Positions 27,408 through 38,093 of a stretch of 64,000 bases of DNA are shown here, in pieces (the stretch's first letter is position 1; every line of letters starts with the position of its first letter). The stretch spans positions 2,759,517-2,823,516 of the forward strand of contig NZ_KV917368.1 of assembly GCF_002019605.1 (NCBI RefSeq), read 5' to 3'. This DNA is from Alkalihalobacterium alkalinitrilicum (GTDB lineage: Bacteria > Bacillota > Bacilli > Bacillales > Bacillaceae_F). The notes below the pieces were generated by a model, which worked only from the letters and a program-made list of their open reading frames with translations, searched no databases and was not told where the DNA came from. The position numbers and the translations under genes are program-made.

Positions 27408-27955
27408 TGATATCAGTCTCCTACGTGAATTAGTCTATCTTCTTGTGTGGTGTTAACTTTCAGCCCTTCTAATGTCCCCCGTGAAATTCATCACTTCCTC
27501 CATTAGGAAGGTTCTATGTTTCTGCTTCATTAAGTTACACGTACGCCAAGCGCTAATTCTTCTTAAATGATTCAGCCCTTCCCTTAATTTCTAGAAAATT
27601 AAGGTACTATGGCTTCTGCTGACTTCTGACTGTTCAGCTATTTATCACTAAATAGGTTACCAAGTGTGCTTGGCGTATCAGTCAGACCTCCCCAGGAAGA
27701 ATGCAATCTTTCCCTCCACCTATCTGCTTCATTTACTCTGTATCACCTTTGACAGAAAGGACTTTGTTTTGTTTTGCAAACTCATCCAATGATACCTAGC
27801 CTGATATGAAGTTCGTGTCCCTCAGACCGGAGGTTTGCCGCTCGCTTCCTTCAGATTCCACGTCACCATGGACACCCTTGCGTTAAGCTAACTGCTACTT
27901 CTGCCTTCACAGCTCGGGACTTTCACCCTAGAGATTGCACCCATGCTGGGCGCAC
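26988..27955 (-). mobile_element. Group II intron, 5' remnant (class C-like)
   Basis: Read on the minus strand the intron begins GTGCGCCCAGC at 27955, matching the bacterial group II 5' consensus GUGYG, and contains about 550 nt of structured, gene-free RNA domain I-III sequence (27408-27955) before the truncated maturase gene. It starts five bases after the greA terminator stem, right behind its T-run, the insertion preference of bacterial class C introns. Domains V and VI and the 3' splice site are missing. Left of 26988, the 98 bp to the recombinase stop shows nothing recognisable. Confidence 0.85.
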
Positions 27956-27996
27956 AAAAAGAACTGCTCAAGTTAATTTAACTCGAACAGTTCTTT
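27956..27996 (-). terminator. greA transcription terminator (intron target)
   Basis: AAGAACTG..CAAGTT pairs with AACT..AACAGTTCTT around an AT loop; on the minus strand a T-run follows, and then the group II intron begins. It lies 11 bp downstream of the greA stop. Confidence 0.85.
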
Positions 27997-28006
27997 CTCA
28001 TCCTTT

Positions 28007-28483
28007 TTATTTTACTTCTAAGATTTCAACTTTCATTTCTCCAGCTGGTGTGTTAACGGTTACTTTCTCACCAACTGATTTTCCAAGTAAGCTTTGTGCC
28101 ATTGGAGAGTCGTTAGAGATCTTACCTTCAAAAGGATCCGACTCAGCACTACCAACAATAGTATATTCTTCTTCGTCTCCATCAGGAAGTTCTACAAAGC
28201 GAACTGTTTTTCCTAAAGAAACGACAGAACTGTTTGTATCATCATCTTTAATAATAACGGCATTGCGAATCATTTTTTCTAATTGAGAAATTCGACCTTC
28301 TACAAATGCTTGCTCTTCTTTTGCTGAATCGTACTCAGAGTTCTCAGAAAGATCACCGAAGCTGCGTGCCACTTTTATACGTTCAACCACTTCTTTACGC
28401 TTCTCTGTTTTTAGAAACTCAATTTCCTCTTCTAACTTTTGCTTCCCTTCAAGGGTCATATAATGTTTTTTCTCTTCAGCCAT
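28007..28483 (-). CDS. greA: Transcription elongation factor GreA
   Basis: A 158-residue GreA, which stimulates RNA cleavage in backtracked RNA polymerase. The N-terminal coiled coil (about 12-75) carries the acidic tip, with [16 protein letters not shown], and the C-terminal FKBP-like domain spans about 85-158. The ATG at 28483 follows AGAGGAG with 8-nt spacing; a GTG at 28492 abuts the ribosome site and is less likely. In B. subtilis it lies between pbpI and udk. Here pbpI has been replaced upstream by mobile DNA. Confidence 0.96.
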   Translation of the reverse strand: MAEEKKHYMTLEGKQKLEEEIEFLKTEKRKEVVERIKVARSFGDLSENSEYDSAKEEQAFVEGRISQLEKMIRNAVIIKDDDTNSSVVSLGKTVRFVELPDGDEEEYTIVGSAESDPFEGKISNDSPMAQSLLGKSVGEKVTVNTPAGEMKVEILEVK

Positions 28484-28556
28484 GACGTTCACTCCTCTTT
28501 CCTACAAAAAAAGTATATTACTTTATGAAATACATTTTCAAAATCAGGCTATGTAA

Positions 28557-28592
28557 AAGAAAAGCAAGGCAATGATTACCTCGCTTTTCTTT
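28557..28592 (-). terminator. Hairpin between udk and greA
   Basis: AAAGAAAAGC..AGG pairs with CCT..GCTTTTCTTT (stem of about 13 bp, one bulge). On the minus strand a CTTTTCTTTTA stretch follows. It would reduce read-through from the udk transcript into greA. Confidence 0.6.
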
Positions 28593-28698
28593 ATCCCATT
28601 AGTACTTCAAAGCCTCATTAAAGATACTCTTATAGTATAAACAAAAACAACGTATCCTGCTATGCTGTTATGATAACTTTTTACATTTTTTCTTAGAT

Positions 28699-29290
<592 letters not shown>

Positions 29291-29291
<1 letters not shown>

Positions 29292-30568
29292 TATTTAACC
29301 TCTTTACGCATCATATTCCAAGGATAGACAGGTTGTTTCGTTTTTATCTTTACAATTTGTAGCGGGTGACGGGCTGCATCTAATTCATTTCCGTCTTCAT
29401 CCCAAATTGTATCGACAGTTTGAACAAAGTTTTCAATTTCTGGACCAAAGAACTCGATTTCATCACCTGGTTTAAAGTGATTTCTTTGTTGTAACGTTAC
29501 AATACCCGTCTTATCATCATAGTCTAATACAAGACCTGCAAAATCATACGTCGTGCGTTTCGGATGAATACCATACATTTGTTCTTTAAAAGTTGGCGTT
29601 TCTTCAAAAAACTGTGGGGCAAAGTCACGGTTTGCACATTTCTCTAGTTCCTCTAACCACTCTTGTTTAATTACGAAGTTGTCTGGGTCTTCACAATATG
29701 CATCAATCACTTTACGATAAACGGACGTCACTGTCGCTACATAATGAATTGATTTCATTCGCCCTTCAACTTTAAGACTATCGATACCTGCTTCTATTAA
29801 TTGTGGAATCGATTGTAGTAAATTTAAATCTTTTGGACTCATTGTATATTGAGTGTCATTTTCCGCAAATAGCGGAATTTCTTTCACAAGCCCTTTTCCT
29901 TCTTCTTGTTGTTCGAATAAATCATAATCCCAACGACAGGATTGACAGCAACCGCCACGGTTGGAATCTCGCGCTGTCATATGGTTACTTAATACACAGC
30001 GGCCAGAATAGGCAATACACATTGCACCGTGGATAAATGTTTCAATTTCAATATCAACGTGTTTTTTCATTTCCAACATTTCTTCAAGACCTACTTCTCT
30101 AGCGAGTACGACACGTTCTAAGCCTTGTTCTTTCCAAAACTTTACTGCTAACCAGTTGCTTAAAGATTGTTGAGTGGATAAATGAACTTCAACATTTGGT
30201 GCGACACGACGACACGTTTCAATAATCAACGGGTCCGCTACGATAATCCCTGCTACTCCAACTTCTTGTAATCCTTCTAAATATTCTTCTAATCCATCCA
30301 TATTTTCATTATGGGCAAAAATATTAGTCGTTACATAGACTTTGGCTCCATAACGCTTCGCAAATTCTACCCCTTCGCGCATTTCTTCTTTTGAAAAGTT
30401 ATCGGCATTCGAGCGTAATCCGAACTCTTGTCCACCAATGAATACCGCATCTGCTCCGTATCGAACGGCAATTTTTAATTTTTCTAAGTTTCCTGCTGGG
30501 GCAAGTAGCTCAGGCTTTTTCGTGATAACTCTTTTTCCAGTTTCATTAATTTCTGAAATAGCTTGCAT
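29291..30568 (-). CDS. yrrO: Peptidase U32 family protein, tRNA hydroxylation (YrrO/TrhP-like)
   Basis: A 425-residue U32-family protein. In B. subtilis the YrrN/YrrO pair (TrhP) is needed with prephenate-derived cofactor for 5-hydroxyuridine at tRNA position 34; collagenase activity is an older label. It has an N-terminal TIM-barrel-like domain with [12 protein letters not shown], the U32 signature [16 protein letters not shown], and clustered Cys (GGCCQSC) likely for an Fe-S cluster. The start is ATG 30568 after AAGGAGGG; an upstream in-frame ATG at 30625 overlaps yrrN without a ribosome site. Confidence 0.92.
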
Positions 30569-30581
30569 TTTGTTTCCCTCC

Positions 30582-31514
30582 TTAATACACTGTTTCTTTA
30601 AAGAAGAAGCCTGTGTCAATATCACGGTTTTTGGGTTGAATTTCGCGAATTTTCTCTACAAATTCTTCCTTTTTCTCGGCATATGCATCTTCATCTGTTA
30701 AATATAAGTGAATTGCTTCATGATAAAGTTGAGTCACTTTTTCCATATATTCCGTACTTTTTAAAATCCCATCAATTTTAAACGAGTCGACTTCAGCATC
30801 GATCATTTCTTCTAATTCATCAATAATACAAATATCTTTCGGACTCATAATATGGGTACCATTTTGATCTTCGTATATCGGATATTTCGCATTTCTTTCT
30901 TTATCAAATAAAAACATTTGACGTTCTTTATCTGTTTTTTCTATCGAAAGATTTTTCCCTTGATATTCAAAATAGTTTCCAACTAATGAACGCTTCGATT
31001 GGAACATATTCGTCATTCCATGCACTTGTACTTCAATCTCAACTTCCGCATTTTCCTTAGTTTCAACGATTGCATCCATATTAATTTCACGGGCAAGTAC
31101 GGCTCGTTTCGCCCCTTGTCTTCCCCAATAATTAGCTGTGTACCAGTTCGTTGCAATCGTTTCAGGATTCCAGTGAAGCTTCATGTTTGGCGCGACATCA
31201 CGGGCTATCATTAATAATGCTGGGTCACCGAATACAATTGCATCTACATCTATCTCTTTAAGAAACTTCATATAATCGGAAACATCACCAAGATGCTCAT
31301 TATGAAAAATCGCATTCATCGCTACATATACTTTGACTCCCTGCGCTTTCGTAATTTCATTGACCTTCTTTATATCTTCTCTATTAAATTCCCCTGCTAA
31401 ACGTAATCCAAAGCGTTGTTCACCAATTAATACCGCATCTGCACCAGCTTTTATTAATCGCTCAACAGCTTCAACATTATTTGGGGTTACTAAAATTTCT
31501 GGTTTTTTCCCCAT
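30582..31514 (-). CDS. yrrN: Peptidase U32 family protein (YrrN-like)
   Basis: A 310-residue U32-family protein, the shorter partner of YrrO. N-terminal LVTPNNVEAVERLIKAGADA and the motif VHGMTNMFQSKR, a degenerate version of the U32 signature without the cysteines of YrrO. It therefore probably acts in a complex with YrrO on tRNA uridine 34. It lies 13 bp upstream of yrrO and 14 bp downstream of yrrM on one transcript. The ribosome site (GTAGGTG) is modest. Confidence 0.9.
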   Translation of the reverse strand: MGKKPEILVTPNNVEAVERLIKAGADAVLIGEQRFGLRLAGEFNREDIKKVNEITKAQGVKVYVAMNAIFHNEHLGDVSDYMKFLKEIDVDAIVFGDPALLMIARDVAPNMKLHWNPETIATNWYTANYWGRQGAKRAVLAREINMDAIVETKENAEVEIEVQVHGMTNMFQSKRSLVGNYFEYQGKNLSIEKTDKERQMFLFDKERNAKYPIYEDQNGTHIMSPKDICIIDELEEMIDAEVDSFKIDGILKSTEYMEKVTQLYHEAIHLYLTDEDAYAEKKEEFVEKIREIQPKNRDIDTGFFFKETVY

Positions 31515-31528
31515 GTCTTACACCTACT

Positions 31529-32173
31529 TTACTTTTTTATAGATAGGGCAATGCCATCTCCTATAGGCAAAATGGTCGTTGTAAATTGCTCATTTTTCAT
31601 CAACCATTCATTATATCGACGGAGTTTTCTAGCCATGCCTGCATGATTTTTATTTTCGATACTTTCTTCAGCCACCAAGCCACGAAAAAGTATATTATCA
31701 GATATGATGAGCCCTCCTGAACGAACAAACGGCTCATAGATATGAAAAAAATTTTCATATTGCCCTTTAGCAGCATCAATAAATAATACATCAAATGGGG
31801 CATAAAATTCAAGTTGTTCGCCTACTTGTAAAGCATCTCCAAAAATGACATCTATTCGATTACCTAAATTCGCTCGTTCAATATAATGTAACGCTTGACT
31901 ATACCGATGTTCATCTCGTTCAATTGTGACTACTTTTACATTTTCTAAAGCTTGTGCCATTCGAATAGCAGAGTAGCCGATCGCTGTTCCAATTTCAAGA
32001 ATGGAATGAGGTTGGTTCATTCTTAGAAGTTGTAACATGGCTTCAATACCAACTAACTCCATAATCGGTACTTGCTGATCTCTAGCTAGTTGCTCCATTT
32101 CTGTGAGCAGATCATTTCGGTTAGGAATCAGCGATTCAATATACGTATTTATTTTATGATCATTAGGAAGCAT
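31529..32173 (-). CDS. yrrM: SAM-dependent O-methyltransferase (YrrM/TrmR)
   Basis: A 214-residue class I methyltransferase of the O-methyltransferase 3 family, with the SAM-binding motif ILEIGTAIGYSAI and acidic post-II motif FIDAAKGQY. B. subtilis YrrM (TrmR) methylates 5-hydroxyuridine to 5-methoxyuridine at tRNA position 34, which fits its place directly before the hydroxylation genes yrrN and yrrO. AAGGAGG precedes the ATG. Confidence 0.92.
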   Translation of the reverse strand: MLPNDHKINTYIESLIPNRNDLLTEMEQLARDQQVPIMELVGIEAMLQLLRMNQPHSILEIGTAIGYSAIRMAQALENVKVVTIERDEHRYSQALHYIERANLGNRIDVIFGDALQVGEQLEFYAPFDVLFIDAAKGQYENFFHIYEPFVRSGGLIISDNILFRGLVAEESIENKNHAGMARKLRRYNEWLMKNEQFTTTILPIGDGIALSIKK

Positions 32174-32287
32174 TACTTTTCCTCCTTAGTGTGCCTCACT
32201 CTATAACGCTTTATTTTACCATAATCAACAGTTAATCGTGAAATATACTTATTCCACAAAAAATTAAAACAATCCTATATATAGAAG

Positions 32288-32325
32288 GAAAAACACTAGC
32301 ATCATATAATGATCCTAGTGTTTCC
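32288..32325 (-). terminator. Terminator after mltG
   Basis: AAACACTAG (32291-32299) pairs with CTAGTGTTT (32315-32323); read on the minus strand TTTTTCC follows. It ends the mltG transcript, so yrrM has its own promoter in 32174-32290. Confidence 0.7.
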
Positions 32326-32348
32326 TATAGAAATTCGTTTCGCTCTTA

Positions 32349-33503
32349 TTATTCATCTTCTCCGCTTTCTTCCGATTGTGCAGCTTCAGCCCATTCATGT
32401 CTATACTGTTGGTGAATACGGTTATGTTCCTCATACGTTTTGGAATACAAAACGTCTCCACCGTATCTCGCATAAAAGTATAAATAATCAATTTCTTCTG
32501 GTTCAAATGCAGCCTTTATCGAAGCTTCTCCAGGGTTAGCCACTGGTCCAATTGGAATTCCTGCATACATATACGTATTGTACGGTGAGTCTACTCTTGT
32601 CTGTGCGATAGAGGTCATATATAGATGTTCACCGATCGCATAAGCAACCGTAGGATCAACTTGCAACCTCATATTACGGTCTAGTCGATTGTACAATACG
32701 CCAGATATCTTATAACGGTCTTCTTCTTTTTGTGCTTCTCGTTCAATAATTGAAGCTAATGTTAGAGTTTCATGGATCGAATACGGGTGATCTGGATAAT
32801 ACCCCATATACGTTGTAACGACTTTATCTGTCCGTTCAATCATCGATTCAATAATTACTTCAATAGAAACATCTTCTTCAAGGAAATCATATCGTGCTGG
32901 GAATAAATACCCTTCCAACGGGTGACGAATACCCTCTGTTAATATATCCTCCGTTAACACATCATAATTTTCAATTAACTTATTTAGGTATTCTTCATCA
33001 CTTAACGTCTCGATAATTGTTTCTTCCTCGTGGTCTGTATTTTGGGCAATAATCCGTGCTACATTTACTAACCACAATCCCTCAGGCACTGTAAAAACAA
33101 GATCTGCATCTTGCATCATTCGCCCTTCTTTTAATTCATCAATAATTTCATCTAATGTCATTGCTTTGGATAGCTCGTAGTTCCCAGCTTGAAAGCCAGT
33201 TTCATTTTTGTATCTTACATAATAACGAAAGAATAAGCCATTTTTAATGACCCCTTCATCTTCTAAAATTCTTCCGATTTGCGTACTTGATGAACCAATT
33301 GGAATTTCGACAGCTACCATTTCTATACTTTCATCATCCATAGGCCCTAGAGCTGATTTAATATATATATAACCAAATGCTAATGCTGATATAAAAATAA
33401 AAAATATAATTGCGACACTTATAAGTACAATTTTTCGGACAATTTTTGCCCTCCGGACTTTCTCAGCATACTTCTCTAGTTGGTTATCTTTTGAATCACT
33501 CAC
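32349..33503 (-). CDS. mltG: Endolytic murein transglycosylase MltG
   Basis: A 384-residue YceG/MltG protein that cleaves nascent glycan strands and sets their length. It has a basic cytoplasmic N-terminus (about 1-24), one membrane helix (about 25-48), a LysM-like subdomain and the catalytic region with SIIEREAQKEEDR (conserved Glu), then VLYNRL and VDPTVAYA. The acidic C-terminus (AQSEESGEDE) is not conserved. GTG start at 33503, with AAGGAGG upstream. Confidence 0.93.
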   Translation of the reverse strand: MSDSKDNQLEKYAEKVRRAKIVRKIVLISVAIIFFIFISALAFGYIYIKSALGPMDDESIEMVAVEIPIGSSSTQIGRILEDEGVIKNGLFFRYYVRYKNETGFQAGNYELSKAMTLDEIIDELKEGRMMQDADLVFTVPEGLWLVNVARIIAQNTDHEEETIIETLSDEEYLNKLIENYDVLTEDILTEGIRHPLEGYLFPARYDFLEEDVSIEVIIESMIERTDKVVTTYMGYYPDHPYSIHETLTLASIIEREAQKEEDRYKISGVLYNRLDRNMRLQVDPTVAYAIGEHLYMTSIAQTRVDSPYNTYMYAGIPIGPVANPGEASIKAAFEPEEIDYLYFYARYGGDVLYSKTYEEHNRIHQQYRHEWAEAAQSEESGEDE

Positions 33504-33581
33504 AGTTCATCCTCCTTTCACCTTCACCATTATACTACAAAACAATGCATAATTCGTGAAAAATAGACAGATTTTATTCCG

Positions 33582-33680
33582 AAAGGCGAAAGGCGTCTGC
33601 CTGACTCCGAAAAGCCAATGTTCTGTCTAATGCAAAGTCCGCTTTTTGACTTTTGTCCTGAAAGGTTATATAGCCGCAAT
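33582..33680 (-). repeat. Partial copy of the 124-bp interspersed repeat
   Basis: The sequence from GAAAGGCGTCTGCCTG through AATGTTCTG, AAAGTCCGCTTTTTGACTTTT and GGTTAT aligns with the first three quarters of the unit repeated at 39208-39845. The CTCGAGGGGCTAG... end is missing. It fills most of the 304-bp gap between mltG and the yrzB-like gene. Confidence 0.7.
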
Positions 33681-33770
33681 TAACTAAGTTATGTGCAATT
33701 CAAAATGTCCAAACTTTCACATATTAACAATATATTACCTAGCTATACAACCATATGCTTTTAACTCCAT

Positions 33771-33800
33771 AAAAAAACAGGGCCACTTTCGCCCTGTTTC
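33771..33800 (-). terminator. Terminator after the DUF1292 gene
   Basis: AAACAGGGC (33775-33783) pairs with GCCCTGTTT (33791-33799); a T-run follows on the minus strand. It closes the alaS-ireB-ruvX-yrzB gene run. Confidence 0.85.
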
Positions 33801-33807
33801 AATTTGC

Positions 33808-34116
33808 TTATTCCTCGTCGTCTTGTTCTTCAACGAATGTATTGAGCATTTCCTCAACCATTGCCCATTCTTCGTCAGTTTCGATAGGCATTAACGCAAG
33901 ATCACTTCCGTCGTCGCCTTCTTTGTCCTCATATTGAAATGCAATGACTTCTTGCATATCATCATCTTCGTCATCCTCTTCACTGTCTCCAACGGGAACG
34001 AGAAGAATATAAGACTTCCCAGTTTCATCTACTGTAAACTTAAATAGTTCTTCAAATAGATGCTCATCTCCATTTTCATCTGGGATAATAATTCGTTCTC
34101 TTTCTTCTTGTGTCAT
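33808..34116 (-). CDS. yrzB: DUF1292 family protein (YrzB-like)
   Basis: A 102-residue strongly acidic protein of DUF1292 (many D/E runs such as DSEEDDEDDD). The function is unknown in all Bacilli. Always found with ruvX and ireB, as here. The ATG at 34116 follows GAGGTG with 5-nt spacing; a TTG at 34131 would overlap the ruvX stop region and lacks a site. Confidence 0.88.
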   Translation of the reverse strand: MTQEERERIIIPDENGDEHLFEELFKFTVDETGKSYILLVPVGDSEEDDEDDDMQEVIAFQYEDKEGDDGSDLALMPIETDEEWAMVEEMLNTFVEEQDDEE

Positions 34117-34131
34117 GGTACACCTCTTCAA

Positions 34132-34551
34132 TTAATTTGATTTACTGTCTAAGTAACCTTGTAAGATCATGACAGCAGCCATCTTATCAATGACTTTTTT
34201 TCGCTTTTTTCGGCTAACATCCGCTGAAATTAACATTCTTTCAGCTGCAACCGTCGTAAGACGCTCGTCCCATAAGATAACAGGGCAGTCAACATTCTCT
34301 TTTATTACTTCTGCGAATTGTTGACATGCCTCTCCACTTGGTCCGATGGTTCCGTTCATATTTTTAGGCAATCCAACAACGATAGCTCCAACATTGTACT
34401 CTTTAGCAAGATTTACAATATAGTTTGTATCCGCTGTCTGGTCATCCTCTTTTCGTCTGTACGTTTCAATGCCCTGAGCTGTCCACCCTAATTCATCACT
34501 AATAGCAATTCCAATCGTTTTAGTGCCTACATCTAAGCCTAAAATTCTCAT
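34132..34551 (-). CDS. ruvX: RuvX / YqgF Holliday junction resolvase-like RNase
   Basis: A 139-residue RNase H-fold protein, with the first acidic residue in [13 protein letters not shown], then VGLPKNMNG and the conserved WDERLTT motif. The family processes pre-16S rRNA ends and can cleave Holliday junctions. Its start overlaps the ireB stop by one base (TAATG), showing coupling. Full length for the family. Confidence 0.95.
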   Translation of the reverse strand: MRILGLDVGTKTIGIAISDELGWTAQGIETYRRKEDDQTADTNYIVNLAKEYNVGAIVVGLPKNMNGTIGPSGEACQQFAEVIKENVDCPVILWDERLTTVAAERMLISADVSRKKRKKVIDKMAAVMILQGYLDSKSN

Positions 34552-34820
34552 TACTTCTCCTCTTGGTGCTGTGACAAATAAGACTTTACTAGCTCCTCAA
34601 TCAATTCATCGCGCTCTAACTTACGAATAATCGACCTGGCATCCTTGTGTCTTGGAATGTATGCAGGGTCACCAGATAATAGATATCCAACAATTTGATT
34701 GATTGGGTGATAACCTTTCTCCTCAAGGGCTTCATAAACCGTTAGCAGCACTTCGCGGACATCGACATCAACCGTATCATCTTGAATATTAAACTTCATC
34801 GTATTGTCCATTGAGCCCAT
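34551..34820 (-). CDS. ireB: IreB family regulatory phosphoprotein
   Basis: An 89-residue protein of the IreB/YrzL (DUF965) family: [12 protein letters not shown] near the start and [20 protein letters not shown] in the middle. In enterococci IreB is a substrate of the PASTA kinase IreK and tunes cell-envelope stress resistance. The ATG at 34820 follows AGAGGTG; a start at 34829 abuts the site. It follows alaS, as in other Bacilli. Confidence 0.93.
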   Translation of the reverse strand: MGSMDNTMKFNIQDDTVDVDVREVLLTVYEALEEKGYHPINQIVGYLLSGDPAYIPRHKDARSIIRKLERDELIEELVKSYLSQHQEEK

Positions 34821-34907
34821 CACAAACACCTCTTTCTATACTGCCTATTTCCATGAGTAATCATACCCATAGCATGTTTGATTTCATTGTACACTATATT
34901 TTCCTTT

Positions 34908-37550
34908 TTAGGAAATTGATTTTAAATATTCTTCCACATAATTTAATGCACTTTCAAGCTTTTCTGGATCTTTACCACCTGCTTGTGCCATATCAGGACG
35001 GCCACCACCGCCACCGCCACAACGAGTAGCAACCTCTTTCACGAGTTTTCCAGCATGGAACCCTTTTTCCACAAGGTCTTTTGAAACTCCAGCCACGATG
35101 TTAACTTTACCATTACTCGCAGCTCCGAGTACGATTACTCCTGATGTGATTTTATCCTTCAGTGTATCCATAATTCCACGTAAATTATCCATATCAGTTG
35201 CTTGAACTTGCTTAATTAGTGCTTTAGTTCCAGCAATTTCTGTAACCTCATTTACAAGACTACCTGCTTCCATATTTCCTAGCTTCGCATTTAATGATTC
35301 ATTTTCACGCTGAAGATCACGAATTTGTTGTTGCATCGTTTGGAAACGTTGTGGAACATCTTTTATATTTTTTGCCTTTACCAACTCAGCCGCATTGCGC
35401 AATAAATCGAGCTGACCATTCATAAATTCATACGCACCTTGACCTGTTACAGCTTCTATTCTTCTAACTCCAGCTCCAATTCCAGACTCAGAGATAATTT
35501 TAAATAAGCCAATTTCAGCCGTGTTCTTCACATGACATCCACCACAAAGCTCGATGCTGTATTCGCCCACTTGGACTACACGAACGACGTTACCATACTT
35601 TTCACCGAAAAGTGCCATCGCTCCCATTGCTTTAGCTTCTTCAATATTTTTGCTCATAATATTGACTGAAATCGCATTCCAAATCTTTTCGTTTACAATC
35701 TCTTCAATTCGCGTTAACTCTTCGCCTGTTACTTGTCCAAAGTGAGAAAAGTCAAAACGCAATCTTTCTTCAGAAACTAAAGATCCTGCCTGATTCACAT
35801 GTTCTCCAAGTACATCTTTTAAAGCACGATGCAAAAGATGTGTTGCAGTATGGTTTTTGACAATTCCATTTCGACTTGTCTCTAAAACAACCGCTTCTAC
35901 TTTAGCACCTTTTTTCAGTGTACCTTCTACCACTTTTACGAAGTGTAAATGCTGCCCATTTGGCGCTTTTTGTACATCTTCAACATGAACGACAACACCA
36001 TCAGCTGTTAGAACACCTGTATCAGCTACTTGTCCACCACTTTCAGCATAAAATGGTGTAACATCTAAGATTACTTGAATTGTTTCATTAGAAGTTCCCG
36101 CAAAATCAGTTAATGCTTTATCTTTTATAATGACTTCAACTGTTGCATTTGTAGATAATTGTTCATAACCGATAAATTTGCTTTCTGCTTTTAACTCTCC
36201 TAATACTTGGTCTTGAACTTGCATCGAGGCCCCTTCTTGGCGAGCTGCACGAGCACGTTCTCTTTGACCCTCCATTGCTAATTCAAAACCTTCACGATCA
36301 ATTACGAGTCCTTTTTCTTCAACGTATTCTTCGGTAAGGTCAACTGGAAATCCGTAAGTATCATATAAACGGAACACGTCTTTACCAGAAATCGTCGTTT
36401 CGCCTTTACTCTCAGCTTCTGCGAGAATTTTGGAGAGAATCGTAAGTCCTTCATGAAGGGTTTCATGAAAACGTTCTTCTTCATTCTTTATCACTTTCTG
36501 AATAAAGTCTGTTTTTTCTTTTACCTCTGGGTAGAAGTCAACCATGATTTCTCCAACGATCGGGACAAGTTCATACATAAATGGCTTTTCGATTTGAATA
36601 AGCTTTGCATAGCGTACGGCACGACGAAGAAGACGACGTAATACATATCCTCGGCCTTCATTCGAAGGAAGTGCACCATCTCCAACCGCAAATGTTACTG
36701 TTCGTATGTGGTCGGCAATCACTTTAAAAGAAACATCTGTTTCTGTATTCTGGCCATACTTCACACCCGAAATTTCTTCAGTTGCACGTATAATCGGCAT
36801 AAAAAGGTCCGTATCAAAGTTCGTTTCTACATCTTGAATAACTGAAACTAATCTTTCTAATCCTGCTCCAGTATCAATATTCTTTTTAGGAAGTGGTGTA
36901 TAGGTACCATCAGGATTATGATTAAATTGTGAAAACACTAAGTTCCAGACTTCAAGATAACGATCATTTTCTCCACCTGGATATAGCTCTGGGTCGTTTT
37001 CATCATTACCATACTTTGGCCCTCGATCATAGAAAATTTCTGTATTTGGACCACTTGGACCTTCACCAATATCCCAGAAGTTCCCTTCAAGACGAATAAT
37101 TCGTTCTTCTGGAATACCGATTTTCTGCTTCCAAAAGTTATATGCCTCCTGATCTTCTGGATGAACAGTAACCGATAAGCGCTCTGGATCAAACCCAATC
37201 CATTTTTCGCTCGTTAAAAATTCCCATGCAAAATCAATCGCTTCTTCCTTAAAGTAGTCCCCGATAGAAAAATTCCCTAACATTTCAAAGAATGTATGAT
37301 GTCGTGCTGTTTTCCCGACGTTCTCGATATCATTTGTACGAATTGACTTTTGTGCATTTGTTATTCTTGGATTCTCAGGAATAACACGACCATCAAAGTA
37401 TTTTTTCAATGTTGCTACCCCACTGTTAATCCATAATAGGGACGGGTCATCGATAGGGACTAACGATGCACTTGGTTCAACATCATGACCTTTCTCCTTG
37501 AAAAAATCTAAATACATTTGACGAACTTGAGCAGAAGTTAACTTCTTCAC
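34908..37550 (-). CDS. alaS: Alanyl-tRNA synthetase
   Basis: An 880-residue class II AlaRS of normal length. It has the aminoacylation domain (about 1-440, motif [14 protein letters not shown]), the editing domain (about 550-720, [11 protein letters not shown] and CGGCHVKNT zinc-binding motifs) and the C-Ala domain with a Gly-rich [19 protein letters not shown] start at 37550 after GGAGG. It is controlled by the T-box leader upstream at 37817-38046. Confidence 0.97.
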   Translation of the reverse strand: MKKLTSAQVRQMYLDFFKEKGHDVEPSASLVPIDDPSLLWINSGVATLKKYFDGRVIPENPRITNAQKSIRTNDIENVGKTARHHTFFEMLGNFSIGDYFKEEAIDFAWEFLTSEKWIGFDPERLSVTVHPEDQEAYNFWKQKIGIPEERIIRLEGNFWDIGEGPSGPNTEIFYDRGPKYGNDENDPELYPGGENDRYLEVWNLVFSQFNHNPDGTYTPLPKKNIDTGAGLERLVSVIQDVETNFDTDLFMPIIRATEEISGVKYGQNTETDVSFKVIADHIRTVTFAVGDGALPSNEGRGYVLRRLLRRAVRYAKLIQIEKPFMYELVPIVGEIMVDFYPEVKEKTDFIQKVIKNEEERFHETLHEGLTILSKILAEAESKGETTISGKDVFRLYDTYGFPVDLTEEYVEEKGLVIDREGFELAMEGQRERARAARQEGASMQVQDQVLGELKAESKFIGYEQLSTNATVEVIIKDKALTDFAGTSNETIQVILDVTPFYAESGGQVADTGVLTADGVVVHVEDVQKAPNGQHLHFVKVVEGTLKKGAKVEAVVLETSRNGIVKNHTATHLLHRALKDVLGEHVNQAGSLVSEERLRFDFSHFGQVTGEELTRIEEIVNEKIWNAISVNIMSKNIEEAKAMGAMALFGEKYGNVVRVVQVGEYSIELCGGCHVKNTAEIGLFKIISESGIGAGVRRIEAVTGQGAYEFMNGQLDLLRNAAELVKAKNIKDVPQRFQTMQQQIRDLQRENESLNAKLGNMEAGSLVNEVTEIAGTKALIKQVQATDMDNLRGIMDTLKDKITSGVIVLGAASNGKVNIVAGVSKDLVEKGFHAGKLVKEVATRCGGGGGGRPDMAQAGGKDPEKLESALNYVEEYLKSIS

Positions 37551-37816
37551 TATGTATTCCTCCTTAATTCTCGTTAATCATCGTAACCAAAAAAAGTAAA
37601 AAATAACCATAAAAAGCATAATCGCACGTGGTCGTATATCTACCGAATTGGACGACGATTCGTTATTTGGGGTTTTACAGCCTAAATTAGTTTAGAAATG
37701 TTACAGTAAGGGATCTGGTGTCCGTTTTTAAATGAATACTAACTGTCTTTATGTAAATCACGGAAAGTATGTCTGCAAGCCAACCACCAACCCACTGACT
37801 CAGTGGATGGGCATAA

Positions 37817-38046
37817 TAAAAAAACTCTCATCCCTAAAAAAAGGGACGAGAGTTATATTCACGCGGTACCACCCTAGTTATGGACAGTAATCTGGCCATC
37901 ACCTCAAATGCTTTAACGCAGCAAACGGTAGGTTTTTCTACACTCAGGATTAGCTTTCTGTTACTCTTCGTTTAGCATTTCTTTCAGCCTAGGAAATACC
38001 TCTCTTTAAAACGGGCTTTAACATACTTGTTCCTTCAACGCATTCA
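37817..38046 (-). promoter_or_regulatory. T-box leader of alaS
   Basis: The conserved T-box AGGGTGGTACCGCGT is at 37861-37875 (minus strand). The downstream terminator stem pairs ACTCTCATCCCT (37824-37835) with AGGGACGAGAGT (37842-37853) and is followed by a T-run. Uncharged tRNA-Ala stabilises the antiterminator. A GCU triplet at 37952-37954 is a candidate specifier. Oddly, 266 bp (37551-37816) separate the terminator from the alaS start; that stretch holds no gene, only a CCCACTGACTCAGTGG hairpin. Confidence 0.93.
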
Positions 38047-38093
38047 TTATATTTTGATTTCAATATTTATTATAAAAATGGATGCAACACTTG

